Positions 25,862 to 35,887 of a stretch of DNA of 64,000 bases are shown piece by piece. The first letter of the stretch is position 1; each line of letters begins with the position of its first letter. The DNA lies in contig CP151667.1 of assembly GCA_038400315.1 (NCBI GenBank), positions 6,459,174 through 6,523,173 of the forward strand. Reading direction: 5' to 3'. The position numbers were made by a program, and so were the translations under genes. The notes beneath the pieces are model-generated. The model had not been told where the DNA came from. It saw only the letters and a list, made by a program, of their open reading frames with translations, and ran no database searches. This DNA is from Isosphaeraceae bacterium EP7 (GTDB taxonomy: Bacteria; Planctomycetota; Planctomycetia; Isosphaerales; Isosphaeraceae).

Positions 25862-26227
25862 TCATCGCGTCTTCAGGAAGTCGGCAAGCCTCTTGCTCTC
25901 CGATTCGATCAGACCGGTCACGATCTCGTAGAGGGCATCGGCCGCGAATCGGTCGACGGGCACCGACTTGCGCCACTTGACGGTCCTCCCGTCCAGACGA
26001 AGCGTGACCACGAACGCGTCGGGCATCGGCCTCACCCGGATGGTGTAGTAGGGGGCCCCGCCGCTGCCGGTCGTCTTCACGCGAAGCAGGTCGACAAATC
26101 CCTCGGTCACCAGTTGAAGGCGCCTGTTCGCCGCCCCGGCGTCCCCCTCCTTGTCCCTGGCCAACCGATCATGAAGGGCTTGCAGGACGGTTGCCGGATC
26201 GAACGTCTCTGAATCCATGGTTCCCAT
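25862..26227 (-). CDS. Conserved-looking small protein of unknown function
   Basis: A 121-residue cytoplasmic protein without a recognised domain. The N-terminal half is helical (DPATVLQALHDRLARDKEG); the middle is beta-rich (YYTIRVRPMPDAFVVTLRLDGRTVKW), shown in two parts here, and the end is an amphipathic helix (LYEIVTGLIESESKRLADFL). Codon use matches the neighbours, supporting a real gene. Two ATG codons (26227 and 26218) are possible. It lies 46 bases downstream of the rtcB stop side on the same strand and might be co-transcribed with rtcB, but nothing else links them. Confidence 0.65.
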   Translation of the reverse strand: MGTMDSETFDPATVLQALHDRLARDKEGDAGAANRRLQLVTEGFVDLLRVKTTGSGGAPYYTIRVRPMPDAFVVTLRLDGRTVKWRKSVPVDRFAADALYEIVTGLIESESKRLADFLKTR

Positions 26228-26273
26228 CGATCGTTGTTGGTCTCGAAATTGGGTCGCCGGCCATCCGAGGAGT

Positions 26274-27740
26274 CTAGCCCTTGATGACCCCGACTGGCCT
26301 GAGGCGGGCGACCTTGCGGGAGATCCCGGCGCGGTCGACGACCTCGACCACCTGGTCGACGTCCTTGTAAGCAGCCGGCTGTTCCTCGGCCAATCCCTTG
26401 ACTCCTCGGGCCCGGGCGATGATCCCGAGGGCGTCGAGTTCCTGGTCGATTCGACGGCCGGCGGCGAGCTTCACCGCGGCGGTCCGGCTCATCATCCGCC
26501 CTGCCCCGTGGCAGGTGGTGCCAAACGAATGCTCCATGCTCCCGGGCAGGCCCGCGAGCACCCAGCTCGCCGTCCCCATGCTACCCGGAATGATCACGGG
26601 CTGCCCGATCGCCTGGTAAGCGTCGGGGATCTCCGGGTGGCCGGGCGGGAACGCCCGGGTCGCCCCCTTGCGGTGGACGCAGACCCGCTTGCGGAGGCCC
26701 CCGCCGACGTCGTGATCCTCGAACTTGGCGATATTGTGGGCCACGTCGTAGACCTGGGTCATCCCCAGCGATTCCCAGGGCTTGCCGAAGACGCGGGCGA
26801 AGACCTCGCGGGCCTGGTGCGCCAGCAGTTGCCGGTTGCACCAGGCGTAGTTCGCCGCGGCGCGCATCGCCCCCAGGTAGGCTCTGCCCTCGGGGCTATT
26901 CACCGGGGCGCAGGCGAGCTGAGGGTCGGGCAGCTCGAAGCCGTACTTGCGCGGGGCTCCCCTGAACAGGGCGAGGTTGTCGTCGCAGACCTGGTAGCCG
27001 AGCCCGCGCGAGCCCGAGTGGATCAGGACCGTGACCTGCCCCTCTTGCAAGCCCATCACGCCGGCCGCGAGCGGGTCGATGACGCGGTCGACCACCTGGA
27101 CTTCGAGGAAGTGGTTGCCCGAGCCCAGGGTGCCGCACTGGTCATATCCGCGGGTGTAAGCCCGGTCGCTCACGAGGTCGGGGTCGGCCCCTTCGAGGCG
27201 GCCGTGGGCCTCGGTGAACTTCAGGTCGTGCTCGGTCCCCCACCCCTGCTCGACCACGTAGGCCGAGCCCATCTCCATCAGGCGCCTGAGCTTCGGCCTG
27301 TCGAACTTGTAGTTGCCGCTCTGGCCGACGCCGGTGGGAATGTCGCGAAAGAGCTGGTCGACCAGGTCGCGGATCCGTGGCCTGGCTTCGGCCCAGGAGA
27401 GGTCGGTACGCAGCAGGCGGACGCCGCAATTGATGTCGTAGCCAACCCCGCCGGGCGAGATGACGCCCCCCTGTTCGGGGTCGGTCGCGGCCACCCCGCC
27501 GATGGCGAATCCGTACCCCCAGTGGATGTCCGGCATAGCCAGGCTGGCCTTCTGGATCCCGGGCAGGGTCGCCACGTTAACGACCTGCTCGGGCCCCTGA
27601 TCCTTGCGGATCTGCTCGATCAGGACCTCATCGGCGAAGATCAGGCCATCCACTCGCATGTCGGCCCGGTAGCTTTTGGGAATCCGCCACTGGCAAGGGC
27701 CCGCCTGCTCCAATGGCCCCGTGTATCCGGCGTTCGCCAT
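26274..27740 (-). CDS. rtcB: RtcB 3'-phosphate RNA ligase
   Basis: RtcB joins RNA 2',3'-cyclic-phosphate or 3'-phosphate ends to 5'-hydroxyl ends using GTP and manganese. The 488-residue product has the metal-binding Cys105 in GYDINCGVRLL, the GSGNHFLEVQ block with its Asn/His, IHSGSRGLGYQ and the guanylylated His411 in TCHGAGRMMSR, so the catalytic set looks intact. Length and N-terminus match the family. In bacteria the enzyme is tied to RNA repair, for instance of tRNA or rRNA cut under stress. No archease or rtcA gene is next to it. The start is the ATG at 27740. Confidence 0.95.
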   Translation of the reverse strand: MANAGYTGPLEQAGPCQWRIPKSYRADMRVDGLIFADEVLIEQIRKDQGPEQVVNVATLPGIQKASLAMPDIHWGYGFAIGGVAATDPEQGGVISPGGVGYDINCGVRLLRTDLSWAEARPRIRDLVDQLFRDIPTGVGQSGNYKFDRPKLRRLMEMGSAYVVEQGWGTEHDLKFTEAHGRLEGADPDLVSDRAYTRGYDQCGTLGSGNHFLEVQVVDRVIDPLAAGVMGLQEGQVTVLIHSGSRGLGYQVCDDNLALFRGAPRKYGFELPDPQLACAPVNSPEGRAYLGAMRAAANYAWCNRQLLAHQAREVFARVFGKPWESLGMTQVYDVAHNIAKFEDHDVGGGLRKRVCVHRKGATRAFPPGHPEIPDAYQAIGQPVIIPGSMGTASWVLAGLPGSMEHSFGTTCHGAGRMMSRTAAVKLAAGRRIDQELDALGIIARARGVKGLAEEQPAAYKDVDQVVEVVDRAGISRKVARLRPVGVIKG

Positions 27741-27844
27741 GATCTCGCCCCCGTCCCGAACCGCCTGCGTCCCGCCCCGTCACCGAGCGAAGCCCGTGCC
27801 GCGCCCCGTCCGGACACGAGCGAAGTGGGCGGGTTCGCCCCATC

Positions 27845-30163
27845 TCAACGGCTGGCCGTCTCGGTTGCCGCCGCGCAGCACGAGCACGCCTCCTCGGGGA
27901 AGACGGCGCGAGCTCGCTCGCGGAGGGCGGGGTCCCGATGCTCGACCAGCCTGCGGCGGTACGCGGCATCGACCTCTTCGGGGGGCGTGCAGGTGTCCTC
28001 AAGCGACGAGATGAGGTCCCCGGTCCAGTCGGCCCGCGCGAGCAGCGCGTCCAGCACGGCCAGCCTCTCGACCGGCCCGTGGTTCGACCAGCCGGCCAGC
28101 AGCACCTCGGGCACGCGGGCATCGGCCGATCGAGCCAACGCCGAGATCGCGGCCAGCCTGACAGGCCCGGGGGCCTGCGGCCCGACCAGACCGGCCAGCA
28201 TCTCACGATCGCCGGGGCCCAGAATTCCCAGCGCGACGACCCTGGCCGATTCGGGCAAGGCCGCCGAACCGGCCACCAGCCGGGCGACGGGCGCGAGCTT
28301 CTCACGGGTCTCGGGCCGGAGCCAGGCTGCGGCCTTCTTCGGAGTCAATCCGGCCTTCTCCAGCAGGGTCTTGAACGATCGGCGGTCCACCAGGTCCATC
28401 TTCCCCGCGGTGTCCTCGTTCTGCACCCAGAGGTGCCCGCCGGAGAACCAGGCGCCGTTGTCCGTGCCGCCGCGGACGATCCTGGGCAAGGCGTTGTCCT
28501 CGCCGGCTTTCCCCGCCGTCACCTTCCTCGGCCAGCCCGCCGCCATCGACTCGAACAGGAACAGGCCATACGCATCATCATTCGAGAACGCGACATCGTC
28601 GCGGCCGTTACCGTCCACGTCCACCAGCCGCAGGCCGGCGTCGGTCCCCGAGCGATCCACGAATCGGGCCCCGTCCGGCAGGCGGATCGGCAGGAGTGTC
28701 CAGCGGTCGCCCGACCGGCCGAAGACGGCATTCTGACGCGCATTGGCCACGATCAGCTCGCAGACGCCGTCGCCGTCCAGGTCCCGCAGCCTGGCCCCGA
28801 GGTCGTGGCCCCCGGCGTCCAGCTCCAGCGGCTTGCCGTCGATTTCGAGGCCGGCCGACAGCGACGCGTCCGGGAGCCAGGCGGAACCATCGAACCGCCA
28901 GCCGACCGGGCCGCGTTCGCCGTCGGCCAGGACGATCACCGAGCCCCCCGCGCCAATCCCGAAGCGGGCTCCCGGATTGCCGGCCAGGAGGACGGGGAAC
29001 GGCCCGACCTTCCAGCGACCTGCGGCGGGATCCCAGATGCGGGTCTCTCGGCGTGACGCGTTGCCGACCACGAAATCCATGAAGCCATCGTCATTCAGGT
29101 CGAGCATCCGCACGCCGTTGTCGCCGCCGTCCTTGGCCCTCAGAGGCTGGCCGGCCAGCATGTGGGCGTCGATGCGGGCCTGGGCCTCGCGGAAGTTGAG
29201 GAACTTCACCTTGCGGCCGTATTTGGCCTTCGCCTGGTCGATCAGGGCCACGACCTGCTCTGTGCTCATCCATCCGTGCGGGTGGAAGACGAGGCAGAAG
29301 ACCCCCTGCTTCAAGACGGTGGCATCGACGGCCGCCTTCATGTCGGCCAGTGTCTTCGGGCTGTTCTTGCCGTTGAGGTTCTGCCCCTCCCAGTCCGAAG
29401 GGACCATGCAGGGGAACTCCCAGGCCAGCTTGTTGATCACAAACGGATAAGGATAATTCTCCACGACATTGACGAACGAGCGGAACGGCAGGAACTTGCG
29501 GAATCGGTCGCGGCCGTCGGGGTCCACCGTCAGCTCTCGGGGCAGCGCCTTGTCGGCCGAGGTCGTCAGGTTGAAGACCGAGGTGTCGATGGTCAGGAAC
29601 CGCCCGCCGGGGCTCGTCTTGTTGAACATCTCGGAGAAGAACCGCGGGCTGACGGTGTTCTGCGAGTCGCAGCAGGGCATCCGGAAGGCGGCCGGCCGGT
29701 TCCCCTCGATCGCGCCGACCTGGTCGACGCAGTCGTGATAGGCACGGGCCGCCGCGGCGAAGTCCCCCTTCTGGAGCAACGGGCAGGGATGAGTCACCGA
29801 GTGGATGTCGAGCGACACCCCCTCGCCCAGCCAGCGCTTGACCTCGGGGGAATTGGCCGCGACCGAGTTGGTCATGATGCTCAGCGCACCGCGCCCCTCG
29901 ACCTCCTTGAGCCGGTCGATGATCGGCCGGAGGAAGGTCTCGTACTTCGCCGGATTCCCCTTCAGGTCATCCACGGCCAGCACCACGACCGCCTCGACCC
30001 CCGCCTCTCCGACCCATTGCGGCGTGGTCAGCCTGGGCGACTTGAGGCCCACGTGATAGGGGCTCGTCTCGTCAAGCGAAACGAGCCTGTTACCGTCGCC
30101 GCCTCGGGCCTGCGCCGCCAGCATCAAGACGGTCAAGCATGCGAACGGGATGCGGGCGAGCAT
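27845..30163 (-). CDS. Secreted deacetylase-like protein with FG-GAP-type repeats
   Basis: A 772-residue exported protein: signal peptide (MLARIPFACLTVLMLAAQARG), then a region like polysaccharide deacetylases (about 50-350) with the Asp pair in VVVLAVDDLKGNP, a histidine block HSVTHPCPLL and a late FCLVFHPHGWM. The Asp and His spacing is compatible with a metal site, but this is inference. From about 355 onward there are several FG-GAP/VCBS repeats with acidic calcium-type loops (DLNDDGFMDFVVGNA, DLDGDGVCELIVANA, DVDGNGRDDVAFSND) that build a propeller. The C-terminal 150 residues are helical (HEAT-like LARSADARVPEVLLAGW) and end with a Cys-pair. A cytochrome motif is absent. Confidence 0.75.
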   Translation of the reverse strand: MLARIPFACLTVLMLAAQARGGDGNRLVSLDETSPYHVGLKSPRLTTPQWVGEAGVEAVVVLAVDDLKGNPAKYETFLRPIIDRLKEVEGRGALSIMTNSVAANSPEVKRWLGEGVSLDIHSVTHPCPLLQKGDFAAAARAYHDCVDQVGAIEGNRPAAFRMPCCDSQNTVSPRFFSEMFNKTSPGGRFLTIDTSVFNLTTSADKALPRELTVDPDGRDRFRKFLPFRSFVNVVENYPYPFVINKLAWEFPCMVPSDWEGQNLNGKNSPKTLADMKAAVDATVLKQGVFCLVFHPHGWMSTEQVVALIDQAKAKYGRKVKFLNFREAQARIDAHMLAGQPLRAKDGGDNGVRMLDLNDDGFMDFVVGNASRRETRIWDPAAGRWKVGPFPVLLAGNPGARFGIGAGGSVIVLADGERGPVGWRFDGSAWLPDASLSAGLEIDGKPLELDAGGHDLGARLRDLDGDGVCELIVANARQNAVFGRSGDRWTLLPIRLPDGARFVDRSGTDAGLRLVDVDGNGRDDVAFSNDDAYGLFLFESMAAGWPRKVTAGKAGEDNALPRIVRGGTDNGAWFSGGHLWVQNEDTAGKMDLVDRRSFKTLLEKAGLTPKKAAAWLRPETREKLAPVARLVAGSAALPESARVVALGILGPGDREMLAGLVGPQAPGPVRLAAISALARSADARVPEVLLAGWSNHGPVERLAVLDALLARADWTGDLISSLEDTCTPPEEVDAAYRRRLVEHRDPALRERARAVFPEEACSCCAAATETASR

Positions 30164-30190
30164 GGGATGGAGGCTCCGGAAGGTCCGAGA

Positions 30191-31240
30191 TCAAGGGGAA
30201 GGCGTCGGCGCGGCCACGCTCGCCCCGGTCGTCGGATCGAACCAGACCCCCCGCGCCAGGTCAAGCCCCAGGTCGAGCACCGAGCCCACGGCCAGGTCGG
30301 CTGCGGCCGGCAATCGGGCGATCAGAGCCTGACCGCCCGCGTCGAACGAGGCCAGCCGTTCGTGGCCCGTCGTCTCGATGCGTACCACCCGCCCCGGGGC
30401 CGCCAGGTCGCCGGGCCGAGGCGGAATGTGGACGTGCTCGGCCCGCAGGCCCAGCATGACTGACCCCGCCGCGTCGAGCCGGAATCGCCCGCCATCCCCG
30501 ATGCGACCCATCAGCAAATTCATCGGCGGCGAGCCGACGAACGCCGCGGCGGTCGCCGAGGCGGGACGGTCATAGACCTCGGCCGGGGTCCCCACCTGGA
30601 GCAATTGTCCGCGATCCAGGACCGCCATGCGGTCGCCCACGGCCATCGCCTCGCCCTGATCGTGGGTGACGAACAAGGTGGTCGTCCCGCTCGCCCGCTG
30701 AAGGGCCGCCAGTTCGCCACGGAGGGCGACACGCAGCGGGGCGTCGAGCGCCGAGAAGGGCTCATCCAGCAGCAAGACCAGCGGCCGACGGACCAGCGCC
30801 CGCCCCAGCGCGGCCCGCTGCCTCTGCCCTCCAGAGAGCGTCGCCGGCATCCGAGCCAGCACCGAGCTCAGGCCCAGAAGCTCGGCCATCTCGGCCACCC
30901 GTCGGCGTGTCTCATCGCGGGCCACGCCCCTGGCTCGCAGGCCGAAGGCCAGGTTGTCGCCGACGCTGAGGTGCGGGTAGAGCGCCGGGTCCTGGAAGAC
31001 CATCGCCACGTCGCGGTCGCGCGGGGGCAGTCCGTCGATCCGGCGGCCACCGGCCCAGACCTCGCCGGCGGTCGCCGTCTCCAGGCCGGCAACCAGCCGC
31101 AGGAGCGTGCTCTTGCCCGATCCCGACGGGCCGAGCACCGCCAGGAACTCTCCCGAGTTGACGGCCAGGTCCAGCGGCCCAAGGCCGACGACGCCTCCGG
31201 GGAACCGTTTCGACACCCCCCGCAACTCGATCCTGGCCAT
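30191..31240 (-). CDS. ABC transporter ATP-binding protein, sugar-uptake (MalK/UgpC) type
   Basis: A 349-residue ATPase of the carbohydrate-import class. Walker A is GPSGSGKST, the Q-loop VFQDPALYPHLS, the signature LSGGQRQR, Walker B VLLLDEPFSALD and the switch His is in FVTHDQGEA. The C-terminal 110 residues form the TOBE/regulatory domain that separates MalK-like proteins from other ABC ATPases (VMLGLRAEHVHIPPR). No permease or binding protein gene is next to it, so it is an orphan that may serve several importers. The ATG at 31240 is preferred over an upstream TTG at 31264 because GAAGG stands about 9 bases before it. Confidence 0.9.
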   Translation of the reverse strand: MARIELRGVSKRFPGGVVGLGPLDLAVNSGEFLAVLGPSGSGKSTLLRLVAGLETATAGEVWAGGRRIDGLPPRDRDVAMVFQDPALYPHLSVGDNLAFGLRARGVARDETRRRVAEMAELLGLSSVLARMPATLSGGQRQRAALGRALVRRPLVLLLDEPFSALDAPLRVALRGELAALQRASGTTTLFVTHDQGEAMAVGDRMAVLDRGQLLQVGTPAEVYDRPASATAAAFVGSPPMNLLMGRIGDGGRFRLDAAGSVMLGLRAEHVHIPPRPGDLAAPGRVVRIETTGHERLASFDAGGQALIARLPAAADLAVGSVLDLGLDLARGVWFDPTTGASVAAPTPSP

Positions 31241-31318
31241 CGCGACCGCCTTCTCGAGGGGCAATGTCGGCGGGGCGAGCGAGGCTGCCCGGGCCGCAGA
31301 TCCGCGGCCGTCGCCGTC

Positions 31319-31744
31319 TTACTCGGCCGGAATCATGACGTCCAGATAGCTCAATCCCCCGTGCTGCTTCACGGTGCAGGAGACCTTGTAGCGATGGGGC
31401 TCGGGCGTGAGGAACCCGTAGGTGACCTTGGCGGGGCCGAACCTCAGGGTCTCGACCGGCTCGCCGAGGGCCGCCCTCAGTTCCTCGAATTCCATCCCCG
31501 GGCGAACCGGAAGGCCGATGGCCTTCAGCACCCGGTCCGCGGCCTGCCTCGGAAACTCCCCGAAATCGAGTGAGAGCGAGCCAAGAACCTCCGGGGTGTC
31601 GGCCGGCCTCAACCATTCGGAGAACCCGACGGCCTCGCCGACCCACTCGCGATCCTCATACTCCCAGCCCTCAAGCTCGCTGATCTCCGCGTCCGGGCGG
31701 AACTGGCTCAAGCGAAGGGCGCCGAACTCGGGGTAGGAAATCAT
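31319..31744 (-). CDS. Small protein of unknown function
   Basis: A 141-residue cytoplasmic protein opening MISYPEFGALRLSQFRPDAE. The middle contains EFEELRAALGEPVETLRFGP and the end KYVVSC-like strands (HRYKVSCTVKQHGGLSYLDV), giving an alpha/beta impression. No family is recognised. The frame is open far upstream on this strand, but that part is the antisense shadow of the DUF1549/DUF1553 gene; the start at 31744 is the first ATG outside it. It is 78 bases upstream of the ABC ATPase gene on the same strand. Confidence 0.7.
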   Translation of the reverse strand: MISYPEFGALRLSQFRPDAEISELEGWEYEDREWVGEAVGFSEWLRPADTPEVLGSLSLDFGEFPRQAADRVLKAIGLPVRPGMEFEELRAALGEPVETLRFGPAKVTYGFLTPEPHRYKVSCTVKQHGGLSYLDVMIPAE

Positions 31745-32014
31745 CGCGGCCTCCGGCGGTGCTCGATCGAGTTGCGAGGGCGGGCCGAGGGGTTGCGGGA
31801 CCACCATGTCAGTTCGTGGGCCGCCCCATGATACGCGTCCACGGGGCCGAGCTCCATGGAGCGACCGATCGCCCCCATGCCGACGAACTCCCTTGGCTTG
31901 CCGGCCGGTTCCTGACACAATGAAAGGCCGGGGATGGGTCCGTCGACCGCCCTCCGGCCAGGTCGCCCCGCCCCGCCCACCCGCCCGCGACCCACCTGCT
32001 CGGGAGACCCACGC

Positions 32015-34351
32015 ATGAGCCGAGTCCCCCGGACCGCTCGCGTCCCTCTGGCGATGACGAGCCTGCTCGCCTTCGGAATCTTCGCCGCGCGCACGCCGGC
32101 CGACGAGCCGAAGCCCACGGCCGCCCCCGCCGAGGTCGCCCCGCCCGAGAAGTTCAACTCCGAGCAGAAGTCGCACTGGGCGTATCAGATCCCCAAGCGG
32201 CCCGAGTTGCCCGCGGTGAAGGAAGCCGGCTGGGTCCGCAACCCCGTCGACCGCTTCATCCTGGCCGAGCTCGAGGCAGTCGAGCTGGCCCACTCGGCCG
32301 AGGCCGACAAGATCGCCCTGATTCGCAGGGTCACGTTCGACCTCACCGGCCTCCCCCCGACGCCCGCCCAGGTCGACGCCTTCCTGGTCGATGCCAGGCC
32401 CGATGCGTACGACCGGCTGGTCGACCGATTGCTGGAGAGCCCGCAGCACGGCGAACGCTGGGCCCAGCACTGGCTCGACCTGGCCCATTATGCGGACACC
32501 AACGGCTTCGAGCTGGACGCCGAGCGGCCCGACGCGTGGCGATACCGCGACTGGGTGGTCAACGCCCTGAACGCCGACATGCCGTATGACAGGTTCTTGA
32601 CCCTGCAACTGGCGGGCGACGAGGCGAGCCCCGGCGACCGCGACGCCCTGATTGCCACCGGATTCGGCCGCTGCGGCCCGCGCGAGGTGGTCGGCGGCAA
32701 CGTCGACCCCGAGGTCCGCCGCCAGTCGGAGATGACCGAGGTGACCGGCACCGTCGGCTCGGTCTTCCTGGGCCTGACCTTGGGCTGTGCCCGCTGCCAC
32801 GACCACAAGTTCGACGCCCTGCCCACGACCGACTACTACCGCCTCCAGTCGTTCTTCGCCGCGTCCACGATGGACGACCGCTCGATCGCCGACGCCGCCG
32901 AGACCGACGCGTTCGCCGCCGCCACCAAGGACGTCGCGGCGAAGGTCGCCCCTCTGAGGAAGGCGATGGCCGATCTGGAAGCCCCCTACCGCAAGGTGCT
33001 CAAGGCCCAGAAGGACGCGACCCTCACCGCCGACGAGCGCAAGGCGCTGGACACCGCCGAGAAGGACCGGACGCCCGAGCAGAAGAAGACCGTCGCCGGC
33101 TTGGCCTCCAGCCTCGCCATCCAATGGCCCGAGGTCGCCGAGGCCGTCTCCAAGGTGCCCGCCGACCATGCCGAGCGCGAGCGCCTGAAGCGGGAGATCG
33201 ACGCCATCGAGCGGACCTTGCCCAGGCCGCCCGCGGGTGCCATGGCGCTCGCCGACTCCGGCAAGGACGCCCCCGACACGTTCGTCTACCGCCGCGGCGA
33301 GGTGAAGTCGAAGGGTCCCAAGGTCGCCCCCAGGCCCCCCGGAATCGTGCTCACCTCGCTGCCCGCCGGCTCGTTCCCCGACGAGATCAAGCCGGGCGAG
33401 AAGACGACCGGACGCCGCAAGGCCCTGGCCGCCTGGCTGAGCCGGCCCGACAACCCGCTGACCGCCCGCGTGATCGTCAACCGGCTCTGGGCGCACCACT
33501 TCGGCCGCGGGATCGTGGCCACACCCAGCGACTTCGGCGTCAGGGGCGAGGCCCCCACCCATCCCGAGCTGCTCGACTGGCTGGCCACCGAGCTGGCCTC
33601 CAACGGCTGGCACCTGAAGCCCCTGCATAAGCTGATGGTCACCTCGGCCACCTACCGCCAGACGAGCGCAGGCGACCCCAATCGCGCCACCCTGGACCCC
33701 GAGAACACGACCCTCTGGCGCATGAACCGCCGGCGCCTGGAGGCCGAGAGCCTGCGAGACGCCATGCTGGCCGTCAGCGGCGAGCTGAACCCCAAGCTCG
33801 GCGGCCCCGGCGTGCTCGTCCCCATCGAGCGCGAGGTCGAGGACCTCATCTTCACCGAGGCCGAGGTCGTCGACCTCTGGCCCGAGACCCCGGACACCTC
33901 CGAACACGCCAGGCGTTCGCTCTACCTCTACCGCAAGCGCAACGTCCGCTACCCGATGTTCGACGCCTTCGACGCCCCCGACACCCAGACCGCATGCCCT
34001 CAGCGGGCCGTTAGCACCCACGCACTCCAGTCGCTCGTCATGCTCAACAGCGACTTCGCCCTCTCTCGGGCCGCGGCGCTCGCCGGCCGTCTCTACCGCG
34101 AAGGGCAAGGGGCCGACGACCGGATTAGGCTCGCTTATCGCCTCGTCCTGGCCCGCGAGCCCCGTCCCGCCGAGGTCGACCAGGCTCGCGCCTTCCTCGC
34201 CTCGCAGGCCGGGCGCCTCTATGGCCGCGAACCCGAGAAGCTCGCCCGGCCCGCCTTCGTCCCGGCCGAGACCCCCGCCGTGGCCGCCGCCGCCTGGGTC
34301 GACTTCGCCCTGGCCATGCTCAACCGCAACGAGTTCGTCTACATCCCCTGA
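32015..34351 (+). CDS. Secreted DUF1549/DUF1553 protein
   Basis: A 778-residue exported planctomycete protein. A signal-like N-terminus (about 1-32) leads to the DUF1549 domain with NPVDRFILAELEAV, RRVTFDLTGLPPTPAQVDAF and ERWAQHWLDLAHYADTNGFE. A CARCHDHKFD motif (C-x-x-C-H) sits at its end and could bind haem. The DUF1553 domain follows from about residue 460 with TARVIVNRLWAHHFGRGIV, TPSDFGVRGEAPTHPELLDWL and RRRLEAESLRDAMLAVSG, partial. The usual N-terminal planctomycete cytochrome (PSCyt1) domain is absent. It is followed 69 bases later by a DUF1501 gene, the standard two-gene arrangement. Function is not established. GGGAG about 9 bases before the ATG at 32015 supports the start. Confidence 0.93.
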   Translation: MSRVPRTARVPLAMTSLLAFGIFAARTPADEPKPTAAPAEVAPPEKFNSEQKSHWAYQIPKRPELPAVKEAGWVRNPVDRFILAELEAVELAHSAEADKIALIRRVTFDLTGLPPTPAQVDAFLVDARPDAYDRLVDRLLESPQHGERWAQHWLDLAHYADTNGFELDAERPDAWRYRDWVVNALNADMPYDRFLTLQLAGDEASPGDRDALIATGFGRCGPREVVGGNVDPEVRRQSEMTEVTGTVGSVFLGLTLGCARCHDHKFDALPTTDYYRLQSFFAASTMDDRSIADAAETDAFAAATKDVAAKVAPLRKAMADLEAPYRKVLKAQKDATLTADERKALDTAEKDRTPEQKKTVAGLASSLAIQWPEVAEAVSKVPADHAERERLKREIDAIERTLPRPPAGAMALADSGKDAPDTFVYRRGEVKSKGPKVAPRPPGIVLTSLPAGSFPDEIKPGEKTTGRRKALAAWLSRPDNPLTARVIVNRLWAHHFGRGIVATPSDFGVRGEAPTHPELLDWLATELASNGWHLKPLHKLMVTSATYRQTSAGDPNRATLDPENTTLWRMNRRRLEAESLRDAMLAVSGELNPKLGGPGVLVPIEREVEDLIFTEAEVVDLWPETPDTSEHARRSLYLYRKRNVRYPMFDAFDAPDTQTACPQRAVSTHALQSLVMLNSDFALSRAAALAGRLYREGQGADDRIRLAYRLVLAREPRPAEVDQARAFLASQAGRLYGREPEKLARPAFVPAETPAVAAAAWVDFALAMLNRNEFVYIP

Positions 34352-34420
34352 AGTCGACCGACGAACCCAGGCCAACAACAGCCCGCCCCGAATTCACGCC
34401 GCCCGCGGAGACCCGACGCC

Positions 34421-35887
34421 ATGAGCCAGCCGAGCAACCCCCGCCGCTGCCCTGGCCCGCAGCCGTTCAGCCCCCCCAGCCGACGAGACTTCCTCAAGAC
34501 CGCCGGCAACGGGTTCGGCATGCTCGGGTTGTCTTACCTGATGCAGCAGCAGGCGATTGCCGACTCCTCCAGGGCTGCGGTCAACCCGCTGGCGCCCAGG
34601 CCCGGACACTTCCCCGCCAAGGCCAAGCGCTGCATCTTCCTGTTCATGACCGGCGGCCCCAGCCAGATGGACCTGTTCGACCCCAAGCCGGCGCTGAACA
34701 AGCTGGAAGGGAAGCCGCTTCCGAAGAGTTTCGGCAAGATCAGCAGCCAGTTCCTGGAGGCCGACCCCGTCTGCATGGGCAGCCGCCGGAAGTGGGGCAA
34801 GTACGGCCAGTCGGGCATGGATCTGTCCGACCTGATCCCCAACATGCACCCGCTCGCCGACGACATCGCCCAGATTCGCTCATGCGTGGCCGATAACGTG
34901 ATCCACGCGCCGGCCATGTATCAGATGAACACGGGCCGGACCTTCATGGGCTACCCTAGCCTTGGCAGCTGGGTCACCTACGGCCTCGGCTCCGTCAGCG
35001 AGAACCTCCCCGCCTACGTCGTGATGCCCCAGCCCGAGGGGACCCCCGAGGGGGGCGCGCCCTGCTGGGGGGCCGGCTTCCTGCCCGCTCAGCACCAGGG
35101 GACCCTCTTCCGCGGCGGGCCCAACCCCATCGTCAACCTCAAGCCCGCCTCGGCCGCCTTCACCCGAGACCAGCAGCGCGGGACGCTCGACCTGCTCCGG
35201 TCGATGAACGAGCAGGACCTGGAGCCCGACGACTCGGAACTCTCCGCCCGGATCGCCAGCTATGAGCTGGCCTTCCGCATGCAGAGCGAGGCCCCCGAGG
35301 CCGTCGACCTGTCGCGCGAGACCGAGCAGACCCGCGAGATGTACGGCCTGAACGACGCGCGCACAGCCGAGTTTGGCACCCGCTGCCTGCTGGCCCGCAG
35401 ACTGGTGGAGCGCGGGGTCCGGTTCGTCCAGCTCTACTCCGGCGGCGGGCCGATCACGGTCCAGTGGGACGCCCACGACGACGTCGACGCCAATCATGAG
35501 AAGATGTGCGGGATGACCGACAAGCCGGTCGCCGCCCTGCTGGCCGACCTGAAGCGCACCGGCCTGCTGGAAGACACGCTCGTCATCTGGGGCGCCGAGT
35601 TCGGCAGGACGCCGGTCTGCCAGGCGGGCGGGCGCGGGCGAGACCACAACGCGGACGGCTTCACCATGTGGATGGCCGGCGGCGGGATCCAGGGCGGTCG
35701 CGTCGTGGGGGCCACCGACGAGATCGGCTACAAGGCCGTCGAGGACCGGGCCCACGTCAACGACATCCACGCCACGATCCTGCACCTGATGGGCCTCGAC
35801 CACAAGCAGCTGACCCACCTGCACAACGGCCGCGACGAGCGGCTGACCGACGTCGCCGGCAAGGTCGTCACCAAGCTCTTCGCCTGA
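34421..35887 (+). CDS. Tat-exported DUF1501 protein, partner of DUF1549/DUF1553
   Basis: A 488-residue DUF1501 protein with a twin-arginine leader ([21 protein letters not shown]). Core landmarks are [20 protein letters not shown], the [21 protein letters not shown] block, [23 protein letters not shown] and [15 protein letters not shown], then [17 protein letters not shown]. These are metal-site regions of the sulfatase/phosphatase-like fold, but activity is not proven for the family. It forms an operon with the upstream DUF1549/DUF1553 gene. It is of the longer DUF1501 subtype, unlike the shorter copy at 23855. Confidence 0.93.
   Translation: MSQPSNPRRCPGPQPFSPPSRRDFLKTAGNGFGMLGLSYLMQQQAIADSSRAAVNPLAPRPGHFPAKAKRCIFLFMTGGPSQMDLFDPKPALNKLEGKPLPKSFGKISSQFLEADPVCMGSRRKWGKYGQSGMDLSDLIPNMHPLADDIAQIRSCVADNVIHAPAMYQMNTGRTFMGYPSLGSWVTYGLGSVSENLPAYVVMPQPEGTPEGGAPCWGAGFLPAQHQGTLFRGGPNPIVNLKPASAAFTRDQQRGTLDLLRSMNEQDLEPDDSELSARIASYELAFRMQSEAPEAVDLSRETEQTREMYGLNDARTAEFGTRCLLARRLVERGVRFVQLYSGGGPITVQWDAHDDVDANHEKMCGMTDKPVAALLADLKRTGLLEDTLVIWGAEFGRTPVCQAGGRGRDHNADGFTMWMAGGGIQGGRVVGATDEIGYKAVEDRAHVNDIHATILHLMGLDHKQLTHLHNGRDERLTDVAGKVVTKLFA

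Noticed and set aside
31319-34378. A 1019-codon open frame on the minus strand
   Set aside because: Most of it is the shadow of the DUF1549/DUF1553 gene; only the last 141 codons (from 31744) look like a real protein and are annotated.
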